From Sphingobacteriaceae bacterium (lineage in GTDB: Bacteria > Bacteroidota > Bacteroidia > Sphingobacteriales > Sphingobacteriaceae), in the NCBI GenBank assembly GCA_024645045.1, contig JAHEGO010000012.1, positions 1 through 39,878 on the forward strand: a stretch of 39,878 bases of DNA, in the 5' to 3' direction. Positions within the stretch are counted from its first letter, which is position 1; the number at the start of each line of letters is the position of its first letter. Under the pieces are notes generated by a model that was given only the letters and a program-made list of their open reading frames with translations, was not told where the DNA came from and did not search any database. The translations under genes and the position numbers were made by a program. Shown one piece after another: positions 32,318-39,878 of the stretch.

Positions 32318-32436
32318 AACTAAAAAAAACGGATAAAACAGCGTTTTATAGGTATTTTTTAATATGTGAATAAAAAACAAAAAAAGCTCGATTTGGTTCT
32401 GATATAAATGAATATTTTTAGTTTTTAAATGCAAAT

Positions 32437-34245
32437 ATGGCTAGGGCAAGATTAAACAGCAGTAATACACCTGAGGAAGAGCTTCCTAAGGCAAAAATCA
32501 ATAAAGAATCATTAAAAAACGTCAAAGTTTTAGTTAAATACCTTCAGCCTCATCGTAGAAAATTTTTCGTTGGAATACTATTCTTGATTTTTTCTAGTGT
32601 CGCATCTTTGGCTTTTCCAAAAGCAATGGGTATGTTAATAGATGCAGCAACTAAAGGCTTTGGAAACATCAACCAAATTGCGATGTTACTTATGAGTGTT
32701 TTACTGCTCCAGGCTACGTTTTCTTTCTTTAGGGTTATATGGTTTGTAGAAGTATCAGAAAGGTCATTAGCTGGCTTAAGAAAAGATACCTATTTTAAAC
32801 TAATTACACTACCGATGACCTTCTTCTCACAAAGAAGAGTCGGCGAACTTAATTCAAGGATTTCGGCAGATTTAGCACAAATTCAAGATAGTATAACCGG
32901 TACAATTGCCGAACTGCTTCGTCAGATTATTGTTTTTATAGGAGGTGTAATTGCGCTGAGTTTAGTTTCAGGCAAACTTACTTTAATGATGTTGAGTATC
33001 TTTCCAGTATTGGTGATTGTTGCGGTTGTTTTCGGAAAATTTATTAGAACACTTTCAAAAAAAGCACAAGATAAATTAGCTGAATCAAATGTAGTGGTCG
33101 AAGAAACGCTACAAGGAATTGCAAATGTTAAAGCTTTTGTGAATGAAAGTTACGAAACCAATCGCTATGCAAATTCGGTTGACCAAGTAGTTTTACTAGC
33201 ATTAAAAGGCGCAAAATACAGAGGTGCATTTGCTTCATTTATTATTTTCTGTTTATTCGGATCTATTGTTGCAGTAGTTTGGTATGGCGCTAGCCTTGTT
33301 CAAATTGGAGAAATTACAGTAGGACAACTTACTTCCTTTATTCTGTATTCTACATTTGTTGGCGCTGCGATGGGCAGTTTTGCTGAGCTTTATGCACAAC
33401 TACAAAAAATTGTTGGCGCAAGCGAAAGAGTAGTTGAACTATTAAATGAGTCAAATGAAGATTTACCATTGTTAAAAGATGCGCATCAAGTTGATAAAAA
33501 AATTGTAGGTGCTGTTCGATTTGAAAAGTTAAGCTTCAACTACCCATCTAGAAAAGAAATTAAAGTATTAAACGAAATTTCTTTTGAAGCTAAAGTAGGC
33601 GAAAGGGTTGCAATAGTTGGGCCTAGCGGTGCTGGAAAATCTACATTAGCAGCAATGATATTAAGATTTTATGAGCCCGATTCAGGCATTATATTATTTG
33701 ACAACCAGCCTTCCACTTCCTATTCTTTAACAGACATTAGAAATCAAGTAGCCATTGTGCCTCAAGATGTATTATTATTTGGCGGTAGTATTGAAGAAAA
33801 TATTGCTTACGGTAAAATTAATGCAACAAAAGAGGAAATTAAATTAGCTGCTCAAAGAGCAAATGCCGATAGCTTTATTCAAGGATTTCCAGAAGGCTAT
33901 CAAACCATTGTTGGTGAAAGAGGTGTAAAATTGTCTGGCGGACAAAGACAAAGAATTGCCATCGCAAGGGCATTGCTTAAAAATCCTGCTATTTTAATTT
34001 TAGATGAAGCAACTAGCTCGCTTGATTCAGAATCTGAAAGATTGGTACAAGAAGCATTAGAGGAATTAATGAAAGGCAGAACCTCAATCATCATTGCACA
34101 TAGATTATCTACTATAAGAGCCGCAGACCGCATTGTTGTGATTGAGAACGGTGAAGTGATTGAAAATGGAAGCCATGAGGAACTTATGCAAACCGAAGGT
34201 GGTTTATATAAATACCTAAGTCAATTACAAACAGAAAAACAATAA
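32437..34245 (+). CDS. ABC transporter, fused permease/ATPase (MsbA/exporter type)
   Basis: A protein of 602 residues, the length of a half-size exporter that works as a dimer. The first 340 residues hold six membrane helices and coupling helices (FFSQRRVGELNSRISADLAQ is typical). The ATPase domain has Walker A GPSGAGKST, Q-loop IVPQDVLLFGGSIEENIAYG, signature LSGGQRQRIAIARALL, Walker B ILILDEATSSLD and the H-loop IIAHRLSTIRAADRI. The substrate is not deducible; lipid, peptide and drug exporters share this layout. A Ser/Thr-rich N-terminal extension of about 40 residues precedes the first helix. It heads a four-gene operon and its stop touches the next ATG. Confidence 0.96.
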   Translation: MARARLNSSNTPEEELPKAKINKESLKNVKVLVKYLQPHRRKFFVGILFLIFSSVASLAFPKAMGMLIDAATKGFGNINQIAMLLMSVLLLQATFSFFRVIWFVEVSERSLAGLRKDTYFKLITLPMTFFSQRRVGELNSRISADLAQIQDSITGTIAELLRQIIVFIGGVIALSLVSGKLTLMMLSIFPVLVIVAVVFGKFIRTLSKKAQDKLAESNVVVEETLQGIANVKAFVNESYETNRYANSVDQVVLLALKGAKYRGAFASFIIFCLFGSIVAVVWYGASLVQIGEITVGQLTSFILYSTFVGAAMGSFAELYAQLQKIVGASERVVELLNESNEDLPLLKDAHQVDKKIVGAVRFEKLSFNYPSRKEIKVLNEISFEAKVGERVAIVGPSGAGKSTLAAMILRFYEPDSGIILFDNQPSTSYSLTDIRNQVAIVPQDVLLFGGSIEENIAYGKINATKEEIKLAAQRANADSFIQGFPEGYQTIVGERGVKLSGGQRQRIAIARALLKNPAILILDEATSSLDSESERLVQEALEELMKGRTSIIIAHRLSTIRAADRIVVIENGEVIENGSHEELMQTEGGLYKYLSQLQTEKQ

Positions 34246-35640
34246 ATGAATTTCACAAGTTGGGGCGCCGCAGAACAAGTTACTGGAAGCATGCATTTGA
34301 TAGAATTGCAAGATGGCTACCGTGTGCTCATTGATTGTGGATTAGATTATGAAAAAGACAGAGCGAGTGTAGAAAATGAATTGTTTCCTTTCGAACCCAG
34401 CAGCATCGATTTAGTTATACTTACCCATGCACATATTGACCATTCAGGAAATTTACCTACCCTAGTTAAAAATGGTTATAATGGCCAAATACTATGTACA
34501 TCTGCAACTGCAGACCTAAGTCAATTATTATTAACAGATTCGGTCAATGTTTTCTTAGCAAAAAACAAAGGCGATAAAAAAAGTCGTCGACATAAAAATG
34601 AATTCAAACAAGCACCATTGTATTTACATAAGCATGTTATGGATACCATGGATCGTTTTTTCTGTATTCCATTTCATAAAAAATTTGAGGCACGCCCAAA
34701 TTTAAGCATCACACTTATACCTGCTGGTCATTTGCTTGGTGCAGCTGCTATATTACTTGAAATTAAAGAAGCGGAAAGCATTAAAAGAGTTGCTTTTTCA
34801 GGTGACATTGGTCGATACAACTACCCTATTTTAGCCGATCCAGAAACCATTCCAGATGTTGATTATTTAATTTGTGAATCAACTTATGGAGGGAGATTAC
34901 ATTCACAAGACAAAACAGTAGAGGAAGTACTCATTGAAAACATTAAACACAGTTGTATTGATACACCAGGGAGATTGATCATTCCTGCATTTAGCGTAGG
35001 TAGAACACAAGCGTTGGTTTATAGTATCAATAAAATATTTGCAAGTAAAAAACTACCACCAGTAAAAGTATTCGTCGATAGTCCTTTAGGGATGGCTGGT
35101 ACAGATGTTTATCGCAAACACCATCATTTATTGAACGACAGCGCAAAAGAATTTTACCATAGTAATGGTGATGAATTTACTTTTGACACATTAGATTATG
35201 TCGAAAACCTGAATGAAAGCAAACAAATTTCAGATTATTTTGAACCCTGTATCATCATTTCATCTGCTGGAATGCTTGAAGGTGGGCGTATTCAAGACCA
35301 CTTATATTTCAACTTACAAAATTACTATTGCACTATTTTATTCATAGGTTATTGTGCAAAAGGAACGCTTGGTAGGAAATTGTTAGATGGTATTCCGATG
35401 GTAAAAATTTATGGCCGAGAACTCTACGTTTTTGCTAGCATCAAGCAAACAGACCTTTTCAGTGCACATGCTGATCAAAATGGATTGTTAAATTTCATTG
35501 AGGCAACACCATCAACTAAATTAAAAAAAGTATTTTTGGTACATGGGGAAAAAGATTCTATGAATCAATTAGCGAACAAACTTAGAACAAAGAACTACGA
35601 AGTTACGATCCCGCAAAAAGGAGAAAAATTTATTTTATAA
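34246..35640 (+). CDS. MBL-fold beta-CASP ribonuclease-like protein
   Basis: A protein of 464 residues. The metallo-beta-lactamase signature THAHIDHSGNLP (motif 2) is preceded by WGAAEQVTGSMHLIE and followed by PAGHLLGAAAILLE and AFSGDIGRYNYPIL. The beta-CASP domain carries CESTYGG, IPAFSVGRTQALVY, SSAGMLEGGRIQDH and SAHADQNGLLNFI. This is the CPSF/YSH1-type architecture without the KH domains found in archaea. Such bacterial proteins process RNA with two zinc ions. The start ATG follows the ABC transporter stop directly. The specific RNA target is unknown. Confidence 0.93.
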   Translation: MNFTSWGAAEQVTGSMHLIELQDGYRVLIDCGLDYEKDRASVENELFPFEPSSIDLVILTHAHIDHSGNLPTLVKNGYNGQILCTSATADLSQLLLTDSVNVFLAKNKGDKKSRRHKNEFKQAPLYLHKHVMDTMDRFFCIPFHKKFEARPNLSITLIPAGHLLGAAAILLEIKEAESIKRVAFSGDIGRYNYPILADPETIPDVDYLICESTYGGRLHSQDKTVEEVLIENIKHSCIDTPGRLIIPAFSVGRTQALVYSINKIFASKKLPPVKVFVDSPLGMAGTDVYRKHHHLLNDSAKEFYHSNGDEFTFDTLDYVENLNESKQISDYFEPCIIISSAGMLEGGRIQDHLYFNLQNYYCTILFIGYCAKGTLGRKLLDGIPMVKIYGRELYVFASIKQTDLFSAHADQNGLLNFIEATPSTKLKKVFLVHGEKDSMNQLANKLRTKNYEVTIPQKGEKFIL

Positions 35641-35648
35641 ATTGCAAC

Positions 35649-36041
35649 ATGAAAACATTCAAAAAATATTACGAATTACCAACCAGTCCAGATCAAGTAT
35701 ATTTAGCACTTACGAACCCTATAACCATTCAATTATGGTCTGGAGCGGAAGCGCAAATGAGCACGGAAGAAGGCAGCGAATTTTCGTTATTTGAAGGTGA
35801 TATTTGCGGCAAAAACTTAGCATTTGAAACAAATAAAAAAATAGTACAACATTGGTATTTCGATGGTGAACCTGAAGAATCTATTGTTACCTTTAAATTA
35901 CACCCAGGGAAAAGACCAGATTCTACTTCTATTGAACTTACACAAACAAACATACCAGACGAAGCATTTGAAGACATGATTGATGGTTGGAATGATATTT
36001 ATTTTGCTTCCTTAGAAGAATTTTTCGAGGAAGAAATATAA
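35649..36041 (+). CDS. SRPBCC (START-like/AHSA1-type) domain protein
   Basis: A protein of 130 residues that fills one SRPBCC helix-grip fold: [20 protein letters not shown], then [45 protein letters not shown] and a final long helix ([20 protein letters not shown]). This resembles the activator-of-Hsp90-ATPase-homologue group. The members bind hydrophobic ligands or act in stress responses, and no specific role can be given. Cytoplasmic, third gene of the operon, eight bases after the beta-CASP gene. Confidence 0.88.
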   Translation: MKTFKKYYELPTSPDQVYLALTNPITIQLWSGAEAQMSTEEGSEFSLFEGDICGKNLAFETNKKIVQHWYFDGEPEESIVTFKLHPGKRPDSTSIELTQTNIPDEAFEDMIDGWNDIYFASLEEFFEEEI

Positions 36042-36042
36042 A

Positions 36043-36300
36043 ATGGATACGCAAAAAAACAACCCATTACATGGCATTACGCTTGCGCAAATTCTAGAAT
36101 TTTTGGTTGCTAATTATGGCTGGGAGTACCTAGACCAAGCCATTAGCATCAATTGTTTCAAGCACGATCCAAGCATAAAATCTTCCTTGACTTTTCTTAG
36201 AAAAACACCATGGGCAAGAACTAAAGTGGAAGCGCTGTATATCGAATTGAAAGGAAAAAAAACTAAACCTTATGAACCACCAAGCCGCAAGGCATTTTAG
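36043..36300 (+). CDS. VF530 (DUF2132) family protein
   Basis: A protein of 85 residues matching the VF530 family throughout: [40 protein letters not shown] and [20 protein letters not shown]. The family's structure is a small helical domain and DNA binding has been suggested; its biological role is unknown. It starts one base after the SRPBCC gene. Its last 38 bases overlap, on the opposite strand, the end of the DUF1015 gene. Confidence 0.93.
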   Translation: MDTQKNNPLHGITLAQILEFLVANYGWEYLDQAISINCFKHDPSIKSSLTFLRKTPWARTKVEALYIELKGKKTKPYEPPSRKAF

Positions 36301-37495
36301 GTTCAAACCAAGTTGATTTAGGAGGCATTACAGAACCTGCATCAGAAACGGCAACTAATTCCTGAATTGACGTTGGATATAATATAAATGCTGCCTTATT
36401 TTCACCAGCATCTATCCCATTCGTTATTTCTTCAATTGGAATAATACCACCAACAAAAGAAATTCGAGGATCTCTTCTTGGATTTTCAATTCCCAAAATG
36501 GGATGCAATATTTGTTCTTGTAAAATACTCACGTCTAGCATGTCAACTGGCTCTGTAAGTGCATTATCCAATGACTTTGGCGATAGCTGATACCAATTTT
36601 TATCTAGGTATAATTTAAAAATTCTTTGCTGTGTTGGTTTTTGATCGTCACTTTTGATGACTTCAAAACCTTCAGAAAGTTTCGCTAAAAATGCATCACT
36701 TGTTAGACCATTTAAGTCTTTTAAAACTCTTTGAAATTCAAAAATATGTAATTGATCAAAGCTGAAATAGATGGTGCTGAAGAAATTATATTCTTCTGTT
36801 CCATTGTGTTTAAAATTATTTTTTCTTCGCTGTGTGCCCGCAAGTGCAGCTGCAGCAGCACGGTGATGCCCGTCTGCAATATAAGTTGCTTTAAACTTTT
36901 GAAATTCTGAAACTAAAGTTTGAATTTGCGCTGTTGAATCGATGTGCCACAATTGATGTTGTTGCTCATTGGCATGGTAATCAAAATCTGGCGTGGTCGC
37001 CATCACTTGATTTAAAATTGTTTGAATTGTTTGATTGCCTTCGTAGGTTACCAATACAGGATTCGCATCTATTCCGGTATTATCCAAATATTCTATCAAA
37101 TCTTTTTCGCGTTCGGTACGCGTCAACTCATGCTTCTTTAATGAATTATTTAGATAATCATCAATACAGGTTAAACACCATATTCCCTGTTGCCATTGGC
37201 CCCTATTTAAAGTACGGTAAGCATATATGCTTTCTGTAGGATCGCTTTGCAATACACCATCCTCCATGAATTCGTCAAAAAATTCTTTTGCCTTTTTAAA
37301 AACTATCTCTTCGCGAGAACCTTGTTGAAAAGGATTCGCTATTAAAGGCTCAATGGTATGCAAAAAAGAAATTGGATTACGCTTTAAAATCACGCTTGCT
37401 GCTTCGGTATAAAATTTTTCAAATGGTTTTGCAACCACTTGTTCTACCAAATCTTTTCTAGGTCTAATTCCTTTAAATGCTTTTATTTGAGCCAT
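36263..37495 (-). CDS. DUF1015 family protein
   Basis: A protein of 410 residues, the family's usual length. Conserved parts are [35 protein letters not shown], the central [14 protein letters not shown] and later [12 protein letters not shown]1015 proteins have no proven activity; the ADGHHR motif suggests a metal- or phosphate-binding site. In many Bacteroidota the gene follows serC and serA, as here, which suggests a link to serine or phosphopyruvate metabolism. It is the last gene of the unit, two bases after serA, and its 3' end overlaps the VF530 gene with no terminator between. Confidence 0.93.
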   Translation of the reverse strand: MAQIKAFKGIRPRKDLVEQVVAKPFEKFYTEAASVILKRNPISFLHTIEPLIANPFQQGSREEIVFKKAKEFFDEFMEDGVLQSDPTESIYAYRTLNRGQWQQGIWCLTCIDDYLNNSLKKHELTRTEREKDLIEYLDNTGIDANPVLVTYEGNQTIQTILNQVMATTPDFDYHANEQQHQLWHIDSTAQIQTLVSEFQKFKATYIADGHHRAAAAALAGTQRRKNNFKHNGTEEYNFFSTIYFSFDQLHIFEFQRVLKDLNGLTSDAFLAKLSEGFEVIKSDDQKPTQQRIFKLYLDKNWYQLSPKSLDNALTEPVDMLDVSILQEQILHPILGIENPRRDPRISFVGGIIPIEEITNGIDAGENKAAFILYPTSIQELVAVSDAGSVMPPKSTWFEPKMPCGLVVHKV

Positions 37496-37497
37496 TA

Positions 37498-38448
37498 CTA
37501 TTGCTTAAAAAATTGAATAATTAAGCTAGCTAACTCAACACCAATGCGCTCTTGCGCTTCATTTGTTGCGGCACCAATATGTGGCGTTAAAGAGATTTTT
37601 GGATGATGTAAAATATTATTTGAAGGAACAGGCTCATTGTCAAAAACATCTAATCCTGCAAATGAAATATGTTGTTGATCAAGTGCTGTTATTAATGCTT
37701 GCTCATCAACTACACCACCTCTAGCACAATTTACAATTGCCGCTCCCTTTTTCATCATAGCGAATTCTGCTGCACCAATAACTGGTTTTCCATCAATAGC
37801 AGGCACGTGAAGTGTAATAAAATCAGCTGTTTGAAGCAAAACCTCTTTACTAGCTACTTGAACTGATAATGGTAATTTAATATCACCTGAAAATTGTAAT
37901 TCGACAACCGGATTAAAATCAAATAGATCGTATGCTACTACATCCATTCCCAATCCAAATGCAATTTTAGCTACTTCTCTACCAATGCGGCCGAAACCTA
38001 AAATTCCTAAAGTTTTTCCTTTTAATTCAACTCCTTTAGCATAATTTTTTTTCAATTCATTGAAATTGCTATCACCTGTCAAAGGCATTGCCCTATTAGC
38101 TTGTGCCAAAAATCGAACACCAGAAAATAAATGTGCAAATACCAATTCTGCAACGGAAATTGATGATGCTGCAGGTGTATTAATTACTGTTTTGCCAACA
38201 GATTTAGCATAGTCAACATCTATATTATCCATTCCAACTCCACCTCTACCAATCAATTTTAAATTTGGACATGCGTCTATTAATTCCTTACGAATTTTTG
38301 TAGCAGAACGAACTGTTACTGCATCGTATGCATTTAATTTACTGGATAATTGATCCTGAGGGATTGTTTCTGTATCTACTGTAAAACCTGCATCTTCGAG
38401 CATTTTTTTACCGATTGGATCAATGCCATCGTTAGCTAATATTTTCAT
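37498..38448 (-). CDS. serA: D-3-phosphoglycerate dehydrogenase (short form)
   Basis: A protein of 316 residues in the D-2-hydroxyacid dehydrogenase family. The NAD-binding site is LGILGFGRIGREVAKIAFGL. Substrate and catalytic regions are GRGGVGMDNIDVDYAKSVG, NCARGGVVDEQAL (catalytic Arg), DVFDNEPVPSNN (Glu) and LTPHIGAATNEAQERIG (His). It lacks the C-terminal ACT domain of the long, serine-inhibited enzymes, so feedback by serine through that domain is not expected. Position directly after serC, three bases apart, fixes the role as the first step of serine synthesis rather than another hydroxyacid. Confidence 0.93.
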   Translation of the reverse strand: MKILANDGIDPIGKKMLEDAGFTVDTETIPQDQLSSKLNAYDAVTVRSATKIRKELIDACPNLKLIGRGGVGMDNIDVDYAKSVGKTVINTPAASSISVAELVFAHLFSGVRFLAQANRAMPLTGDSNFNELKKNYAKGVELKGKTLGILGFGRIGREVAKIAFGLGMDVVAYDLFDFNPVVELQFSGDIKLPLSVQVASKEVLLQTADFITLHVPAIDGKPVIGAAEFAMMKKGAAIVNCARGGVVDEQALITALDQQHISFAGLDVFDNEPVPSNNILHHPKISLTPHIGAATNEAQERIGVELASLIIQFFKQ

Positions 38449-38451
38449 GTT

Positions 38452-39525
38452 TTATTTTTTTAATGCTTCGAATTGTTTCATCACATCTACTAATACTTGC
38501 ACACTTGAGAGTGGTAATGCATTGTACATCGAAGCTCTAAATCCACCCACACTTCTGTGTCCTTTTAATCCTACACACCCTGCTGCTACAGCCATTTGTA
38601 AAAACTCTTTTTCTAAATTGGCATCATTCATTACAAAACAAATATTCATTTTTGAACGGTCTTCAACCGCGCAAGTACCTTTAAATAAAGAGTTACGGTC
38701 TATTTCACTATAAAGTAAATTTGCTTTTTCGATGTTCCTTCTCTCCATTTCTTTTACGCCACCTTGTTTTTTAAGCCAACGTAAATTCAACATCGCAACA
38801 TAAATAGAAAATACTGGAGGAGTATTATACATCGAACCTCCTTCAATATGAATTTGGTAATCGAGCATCGAAGTAATTTTTCTAGTTACTTTTCCAAGAA
38901 TACTTGATTTTACAATGACCACGGTATTACCCGCAGGGCCAATGTTTTTCTGTGCTCCAGCATATATCAAATCAAAATCTGCAACATTTACTTCTCTACT
39001 TAAAATATCAGAAGACATATCACAAACCATACTTACAGGCGATTTTGGGAATGACTGCAATTGCGTTCCGTATATTGTATTATTTGATGTACAATGAAAA
39101 TATTTTAAATCTGAAGGGATATCAAAATCCTTAGGAATGAAAGAATAATTTGCATCTTTTGAACTTGCTAGCACATTCACCTGACCAAATAATTTAGCTT
39201 CTTTTAAAGCTTTATTTGCCCAAACACCAGTATCTAAATAACCAGCTGTTTCGTTGTCATTTAATAAGTTCATAGGCAACATACCAAATTGTAAACTTGC
39301 ACCACCTTGAACAAAAATTACTTCATAACCATCTGGCACCTGCATCAAATCTTTAATCAATTGCACAGACTCTGCAACAACAGATTCAAATTCTGGTGTA
39401 CGATGTGAAATTTCTAAAATAGAAAGGCCGGTATTTCCCCAGCTCAATACAGCTTGTGCTGCTTCTTCAAATACTTCTTGTGGAAGGATGCAAGGACCTG
39501 CACCGAAATTGTGTTTGTTTGGCAT
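38452..39525 (-). CDS. serC: Phosphoserine aminotransferase
   Basis: A protein of 357 residues, standard for SerC, a PLP enzyme that makes phosphoserine from 3-phosphohydroxypyruvate. The start [20 protein letters not shown] is characteristic. The PLP lysine is in [46 protein letters not shown] and [20 protein letters not shown] are further conserved blocks. It heads the serC-serA-DUF1015 operon with a near-perfect promoter 23 bases upstream. Confidence 0.97.
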   Translation of the reverse strand: MPNKHNFGAGPCILPQEVFEEAAQAVLSWGNTGLSILEISHRTPEFESVVAESVQLIKDLMQVPDGYEVIFVQGGASLQFGMLPMNLLNDNETAGYLDTGVWANKALKEAKLFGQVNVLASSKDANYSFIPKDFDIPSDLKYFHCTSNNTIYGTQLQSFPKSPVSMVCDMSSDILSREVNVADFDLIYAGAQKNIGPAGNTVVIVKSSILGKVTRKITSMLDYQIHIEGGSMYNTPPVFSIYVAMLNLRWLKKQGGVKEMERRNIEKANLLYSEIDRNSLFKGTCAVEDRSKMNICFVMNDANLEKEFLQMAVAAGCVGLKGHRSVGGFRASMYNALPLSSVQVLVDVMKQFEALKK

Positions 39526-39548
39526 TTTTTATAGGTTAAAATACCATA

Positions 39549-39578
39549 CAAAGTTAAAAACTATCAACTCTTAAACAA
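39549..39578 (-). promoter_or_regulatory. Consensus promoter of the serC-serA-DUF1015 operon
   Basis: On the minus strand TTG (39578-39576), a 19-base spacer and TAACTTTG (39556-39549) match the Bacteroidota consensus exactly. The predicted start is about 18-20 bases before the serC ATG. Confidence 0.7.
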
Positions 39579-39582
39579 GTAC

Positions 39583-39878
39583 TTAAAACTTACCAACCAA
39601 ACGAATGTTAATTTGCCTTGAAGTAAGGTAATTAGGCACAGCATATTGTTGCGCATTGACGTCCCTAATCCATAGATAGGATATGGTGTTGGAGCGCTTA
39701 AACAAGTTAAAAACTTCGGTATAAAGCATCAGAGATTTAAAGGGGCCAATTTGCGAATTACCCCCATTTTTCTTACTCACAAACTCTTTACTAAACCCAA
39801 CATCAGCTCTCCAATATGGTGGCATACGAAGCGTATCTTTATACCTAGCAAAATCTGGTGGACCAAAGGGTAATCTAG
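39583..39878 (-). CDS. C-terminal end of a TonB-dependent receptor-like outer membrane protein (partial)
   Basis: The reading frame is open to the window edge, so only about the last 97 residues are present. They show alternating outer-membrane barrel strands: PPYWRADVGFSKEF, KSLMLYTEVFNLFKRSNTI, SYLWIRDVNAQQYAVPNYL and the final RQINIRLVGKF, which ends in Phe as barrel proteins do. VGFSKEF with EVFNLF and a final strand of this type is the usual close of TonB-dependent receptors with a carboxypeptidase-like domain in Bacteroidota. The plug and substrate information lie outside the window. Confidence 0.78.
   Translation of the reverse strand, partial: RLPFGPPDFARYKDTLRMPPYWRADVGFSKEFVSKKNGGNSQIGPFKSLMLYTEVFNLFKRSNTISYLWIRDVNAQQYAVPNYLTSRQINIRLVGKF

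Noticed and set aside
38915-39134. Two plus-strand open frames of 60 codons inside serC
   Set aside because: Both are antisense shadows of a well-conserved enzyme gene.
1-39878. CRISPR array, insertion sequence, prophage or integron
   Set aside because: No regularly spaced short repeats, transposase, integrase or phage structural genes were found; repeats seen are paralogous domains.

Overview
The window is a single AT-rich stretch (GC roughly one third) from a member of the Bacteroidota. The signs are type IX secretion (T9SS) C-terminal sorting domains, a TamL-type lipoprotein, TonB-dependent receptor remains, a propeller/Y_Y_Y sensor kinase, Bacteroidota-style promoters (TTG-N17-19-TAnnTTTG) and the serC-serA-DUF1015 gene order. 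Overall flavour is Chitinophagia/Sphingobacteriia-like, but the exact lineage cannot be fixed by eye. Both ends cut through genes. No intergenic stretch exceeds about 200 bases.

Layout. (A) 1-9 kb, minus strand: a sensor kinase, its LuxR-type response regulator, three tandem paralogous secreted DUF1566 proteins and a partial cell-surface protein, all in one direction. A putative HTH regulator diverges from the kinase and is followed by an S4-domain RNA-binding gene. (B) 9.2-12.9 kb: an exosortase with its small membrane partner lies antisense between two similar choice-of-anchor V/T9SS proteins carrying CX3CH and CX4CH motifs. Strong hairpin terminators bound this block. (C) 12.9-17.6 kb, minus: valS, a HsdR_N-like nuclease-fold protein, holA and an EVE-domain gene, a housekeeping operon. 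(D) 17.7-21.9 kb, plus: LpoB-like lipoprotein, COG3014 lipoprotein, periplasmic rhodanese, mnmD and pyrD, tightly packed. (E) 21.9-25.9 kb: tRNA-Cys followed by a tiny basic protein between a shared promoter and terminator, a SpoU-type RNA methyltransferase, TamL, and an unknown membrane protein. (F) 25.9-32.3 kb: two tandem FG-GAP/T9SS proteins converge on a MbnP plus MbnH-like diheme peroxidase pair. (G) 32.4-36.3 kb, plus: ABC exporter, beta-CASP nuclease, SRPBCC protein and VF530 protein. (H) 36.3-39.5 kb, minus: serC, serA and DUF1015 with a textbook promoter, then the end of a TonB-dependent receptor-like barrel.

The best candidates for something new are the exosortase nested between two heme-motif-like T9SS proteins (B), the MbnP/MbnH-like pair outside any methanobactin context (F), the kinase-linked array of DUF1566 paralogues (A), and the tRNA-Cys/small-protein transcription unit (E).
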